Shown here: one piece after another, positions 61,904-64,000 of the stretch | How positions within the stretch are numbered: the first letter of the stretch is position 1 | Layout: each line of letters starts with the position of its first letter | DNA from: Alicyclobacillus fructus | Lineage (GTDB): Bacteria > Bacillota > Bacilli > Alicyclobacillales > Alicyclobacillaceae | Length of the DNA: 64,000 nucleotides | Assembly (NCBI RefSeq): GCF_017329605.1 | Contig: NZ_JAFMTY010000001.1 | Span: forward strand, 109,842-173,841 | Reading direction: 5' to 3' | Notes under the pieces: generated by a model | The model's database searches: none | Told to the model about the DNA's origin: nothing | Seen by the model: the letters and a program-made list of their open reading frames with translations, nothing else | Translations under genes and position numbers: made by a program

Positions 61904-63383
61904 GGGTGTGTCAAGCGTTCTGTGTAAACTCCATTTTGAAGAGATTACTTCGTTCATGTAGCGAGTACCAGGATGTCGTACCTATGTGAGGCTGTCAAGG
62001 TACGTCTCCCAGCCTTGACAGCCGATGCTAGGCTGCCATCCTGGCCGGACGTGGCATGCCACACACCGTGGGCATGCCACCTAACGTCGTCACGGAAGGT
62101 AAGGCGTCACGCGATCTCCGAAGTAGATGGCCAATTGCCCCAGAATGATGCCCCAGTTGGCCACCCGCATCGTCCATTTTCTCGTCACCTCCATCGTCGC
62201 CAGGTACAGCATCTTCAGCAAAGCTTCGTCGGTTGGAAACATGCTCTTCCCTTTCGTCGCTTTTCGCAGCTGCCGGTGGTAGCCTTCGATGATGTTCGTT
62301 GTATACATGATTCGCCGCATTTCCACAGGGTACCGATAGAACGTCGCGAGTTCCGTCCAGTTGTCTCGCCACGACTTCACACACAGGGGGTAGCGCGCTC
62401 CCCATACCCGTTCAAACTGGTCAAGCTCCATCAAGGCCGCCTCTTCCGTGGGTGCCTGATAGATGGGCTTGAGTGCTGCTGCGACCGCCTTGAAATCCTT
62501 ATACGACACATACCGTAGCGAATTTCGAATTTGGTGGACGATGCATTTTTGGACATCGGATTGCGGGAAACAGGCGGCGATGGCTTCGCTGAATCCCTTC
62601 AGGTTGTCAGTCGAAAAGACGAGCACATCCTGCACGCCGCGCGCCTTCAGGTCGTTCAACACGCCGAGCCAGAACTTCGAGGATTCACTCTGTCCGATCC
62701 AGATGCCCAGCACATCTTTCTGACCCTCGATGTCGATGCCAATGACCATGTACGCCGCCTTGCTTACCAAGCGACCTTCATCGCGCACCTTGTAGTGAAT
62801 GGCGTCGAGGAAGATGACGGTGTAGAGGGGATGCAATGGACGATTCTGCCACTCCTGAATCCGCGGCAAGAGGCGATCGGTGAGGTTCGACACCAGCGTG
62901 GGCGACATATCCACGCCGTAGATCTGCTGGAGGTGGTCCTGGATATCCCTTGTGCTGAAACCGCGAGCATACAGCGCAATGACCTGTTCTTCGATACTTG
63001 GCATGCGCTTTTGACGCTTTTGCACAATCAAAGGCTCAAACTCGCCTTTCCTGTCTCGAGGAAGCGCGATATCGATATCGCCGAGTTCGGACTGCACCGT
63101 CCGCTTGGCGCCGTGGCCATTTCGGGCGTTATCCGTGTCTTTGTGCTTCGCGTCGTATTTGGCATATCCCAGATGCGTGTCCAATTCGGCTTCGAGCATC
63201 TCTTGGATGGTGCTCGCGAATAGATCCTTGAGCATGTTTTGGACGTCGTGAATATCCTTCAACTTGCCATCTCGAATGAGTTGACGGATTTGCTCCTTGG
63301 ATAGAAGTTCCATGTCGGTTCACTCCCCTTGTAGACTCCCACTCCTGGGCTCGGGGAGTTTACACAGTTCATTTTACACTCTC
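61904..63383. mobile_element. Complete IS256-family insertion sequence, 1480 bp
   Basis: Bounded by 29-bp imperfect inverted repeats (61904-61932 and 63355-63383; 22 of 29 positions match, with CTGTGTAAACTCC perfect at the inner end) and an 8-bp direct duplication. It encodes one mutator-type transposase on the minus strand. It sits inside the SDR gene. The perfect duplication and intact transposase suggest a recent insertion. Confidence 0.93.
62090..63313 (-). CDS. IS256-family (mutator-type) transposase
   Basis: 407 residues from ATG 63313, full length for the family. DDE-type catalysis: first Asp in FLDAIHYKVRDEG, second Asp in VFSTDNLKGFSEA, followed by the family signature QKCIVHQIRNSLRYVSYKD; the catalytic Glu lies in the later helical part. 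The N terminus includes MLEAELDTHLGYAKYD, also a family mark. No frameshift or stop interrupts it, so the element should be able to move. Confidence 0.96.
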   Translation of the reverse strand: MELLSKEQIRQLIRDGKLKDIHDVQNMLKDLFASTIQEMLEAELDTHLGYAKYDAKHKDTDNARNGHGAKRTVQSELGDIDIALPRDRKGEFEPLIVQKRQKRMPSIEEQVIALYARGFSTRDIQDHLQQIYGVDMSPTLVSNLTDRLLPRIQEWQNRPLHPLYTVIFLDAIHYKVRDEGRLVSKAAYMVIGIDIEGQKDVLGIWIGQSESSKFWLGVLNDLKARGVQDVLVFSTDNLKGFSEAIAACFPQSDVQKCIVHQIRNSLRYVSYKDFKAVAAALKPIYQAPTEEAALMELDQFERVWGARYPLCVKSWRDNWTELATFYRYPVEMRRIMYTTNIIEGYHRQLRKATKGKSMFPTDEALLKMLYLATMEVTRKWTMRVANWGIILGQLAIYFGDRVTPYLP

Positions 63384-63391
63384 CATTGGAC
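63384..63391. repeat. Target-site duplication, right copy
   Basis: CATTGGAC, identical to 61896-61903; marks the other end of the IS256-family insertion and the last intact codons of the SDR N-terminal half. Confidence 0.92.
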
Positions 63392-63746
63392 CGGTGAGAT
63401 CGACGTCCAATATCTTTTTCCAATCCTCTAAATCCATCTCTGTAAGCGTGTATCTAACGTTGATTCCTGCACAGTTGACGAGGATGTGTAATGCTCCGTA
63501 TTCCTTTTCGACGCTTTGGATGACCTGCTTCCATTCATCCTCCGATGTCACATCCAAATGGTAATAACAAGCCTCGCCGCCCTGACTGCGAATCTCGTTC
63601 GCAACAGCCGTGCCATCCTGTTGATCCGTAACGATGACTTTGCAGCCTTCTTGTGCAAAGAGTTTGGCGATTGCGAACCCAATGCCGCTGGCGGCACCTG
63701 TGACTAAAGCCACTCTTCCACTCAACTTCCCCGCCGTAACCCCCAC
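63384..63746 (-). pseudogene. Short-chain dehydrogenase, N-terminal half (split by IS)
   Basis: About 121 native residues: NAD-binding TGAASGIG (residues 16-23), Asp at the end of the second strand (VIVTDQQ, favouring NAD over NADP), LDVTSEDEW and the NCAG motif. The frame then runs four codons into the insertion sequence and stops. The start is unclear: GTG 63746 directly follows AACGGAG, and no in-frame ATG is available. It was the first gene of the catabolic operon, so the insertion may also be polar on it. Confidence 0.9.
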
Positions 63747-64000
63747 CTCCGTTTCGTAACGTTTACGAGGTTAAATTAAGGGTAGCATCCGTGAATGTGC
63801 ACTGTGAAATAACTACATTGCATGCGGCGTTGACTCGATATGCATAAACTTTATGGGTAAACTCGCACGTCAGTCTCGAAAAATTGACAGTTGTGTTTGC
63901 TAACGTAAAAGTTGACCACGTGGGGGTACATTGACAACCAAAAAGTTGACCACCCCGGCACCTCTTTCCTGTACCCTGGAGTTTGGCACGAACTCTGGGG
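63747..64000. mobile_element. Possible end of an IS21-type element, cut by the window
   Basis: No gene is visible in this last 254 bp. A 13-bp direct repeat AAAAGTTGACCAC occurs at 63907-63919 and 63941-63953, with TTGACAACC just before the second copy. Repeated TTGACCAC-type ends are common in IS21 (istA/istB) elements. The element's genes would lie beyond position 64000. Confidence 0.4.

Noticed and set aside
1..64000. CRISPR arrays, tRNA or rRNA genes, prophage modules
   Set aside because: No regularly spaced repeats, no recognisable tRNA or rRNA sequence and no phage structural or integrase genes were seen.

Overview
The window comes from a GC-rich, endospore-forming Firmicute, most likely Alicyclobacillus or a close relative (inferred from gene content; no database search was possible). 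Support for this: gerA-type germinant receptor genes, a gerP-like spore cluster, spoVK, a SpoVB-type flippase, the Bacillus-like order spoVK-hflX-ynbB-glnR-glnA, a CGAAC-N4-GTTYG LexA box, a TGAATGA-N4-TCATTCA FadR box, and strong AGGAGG-type ribosome binding sites with many GTG and TTG starts. Because GC is high, the complement of most real genes is also open; those long shadow frames were left out.

Layout. 1-2340: the 5' part of a class Ia ribonucleotide reductase gene (nrdA) on the minus strand, behind an NrdR-box promoter, an adenosylcobalamin riboswitch and a terminator. 2380-14860: a complete fatty-acid beta-oxidation block, with thioesterase-fadD-fadE-fadA-fadN-fadF on the minus strand and divergent fadR-etfB-etfA on the plus strand, and a FadR operator between them. 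14834-16498: a four-gene gerP-like spore cluster containing a small-heat-shock-type protein. 16609-23759: a GAF-GGDEF protein, a thioredoxin-like lipoprotein, a homocysteine methyltransferase/MTHFR fusion, a small unknown protein, glyS, a HAD phosphatase and lexA. 23847-30433: a hexuronate (galacturonate-type) catabolic cluster with a sugar porter, uxaB, an iolB-like cupin, uxaA and a LacI-type regulator. 30441-37026: glnA, glnR, a YnbB-like PLP enzyme, hflX, three unusual inserted genes (small membrane protein, minimal UbiA-like protein, small GTPase) and spoVK. 37188-41498: a secreted lipoprotein of unknown function, a SpoVB-like flippase and galE. 41586-47169: a five-gene germinant-receptor operon in the order A-C-D-B-A'. 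47321-50145: isocitrate dehydrogenase with an NAD-type signature and an FTR1-type iron permease.

50442-55940 is a probable sulfur or methionine acquisition region: a TauD-family dioxygenase, a MetNI transporter with a sarcosine-oxidase-like flavoenzyme in one operon, and divergent MetQ. The tauD and metQ promoters are near-identical and share a 20-bp element. 56053-63746 is a visibly less GC-rich catabolic island coding for a short-chain dehydrogenase, a 6-oxocamphor-hydrolase-like crotonase, a DUF35 protein, two non-canonical thiolases and a PaaK-like CoA ligase. Together they suggest oxidation of an alcohol to a ketone or diketone, hydrolytic C-C cleavage, CoA activation and thiolytic or retro-aldol cleavage. 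The dehydrogenase, the first gene, is split by a 1480-bp IS256-family element with a perfect 8-bp target duplication, so the pathway was probably inactivated recently. The end of what looks like another insertion sequence (IS21-type) lies at the right edge.
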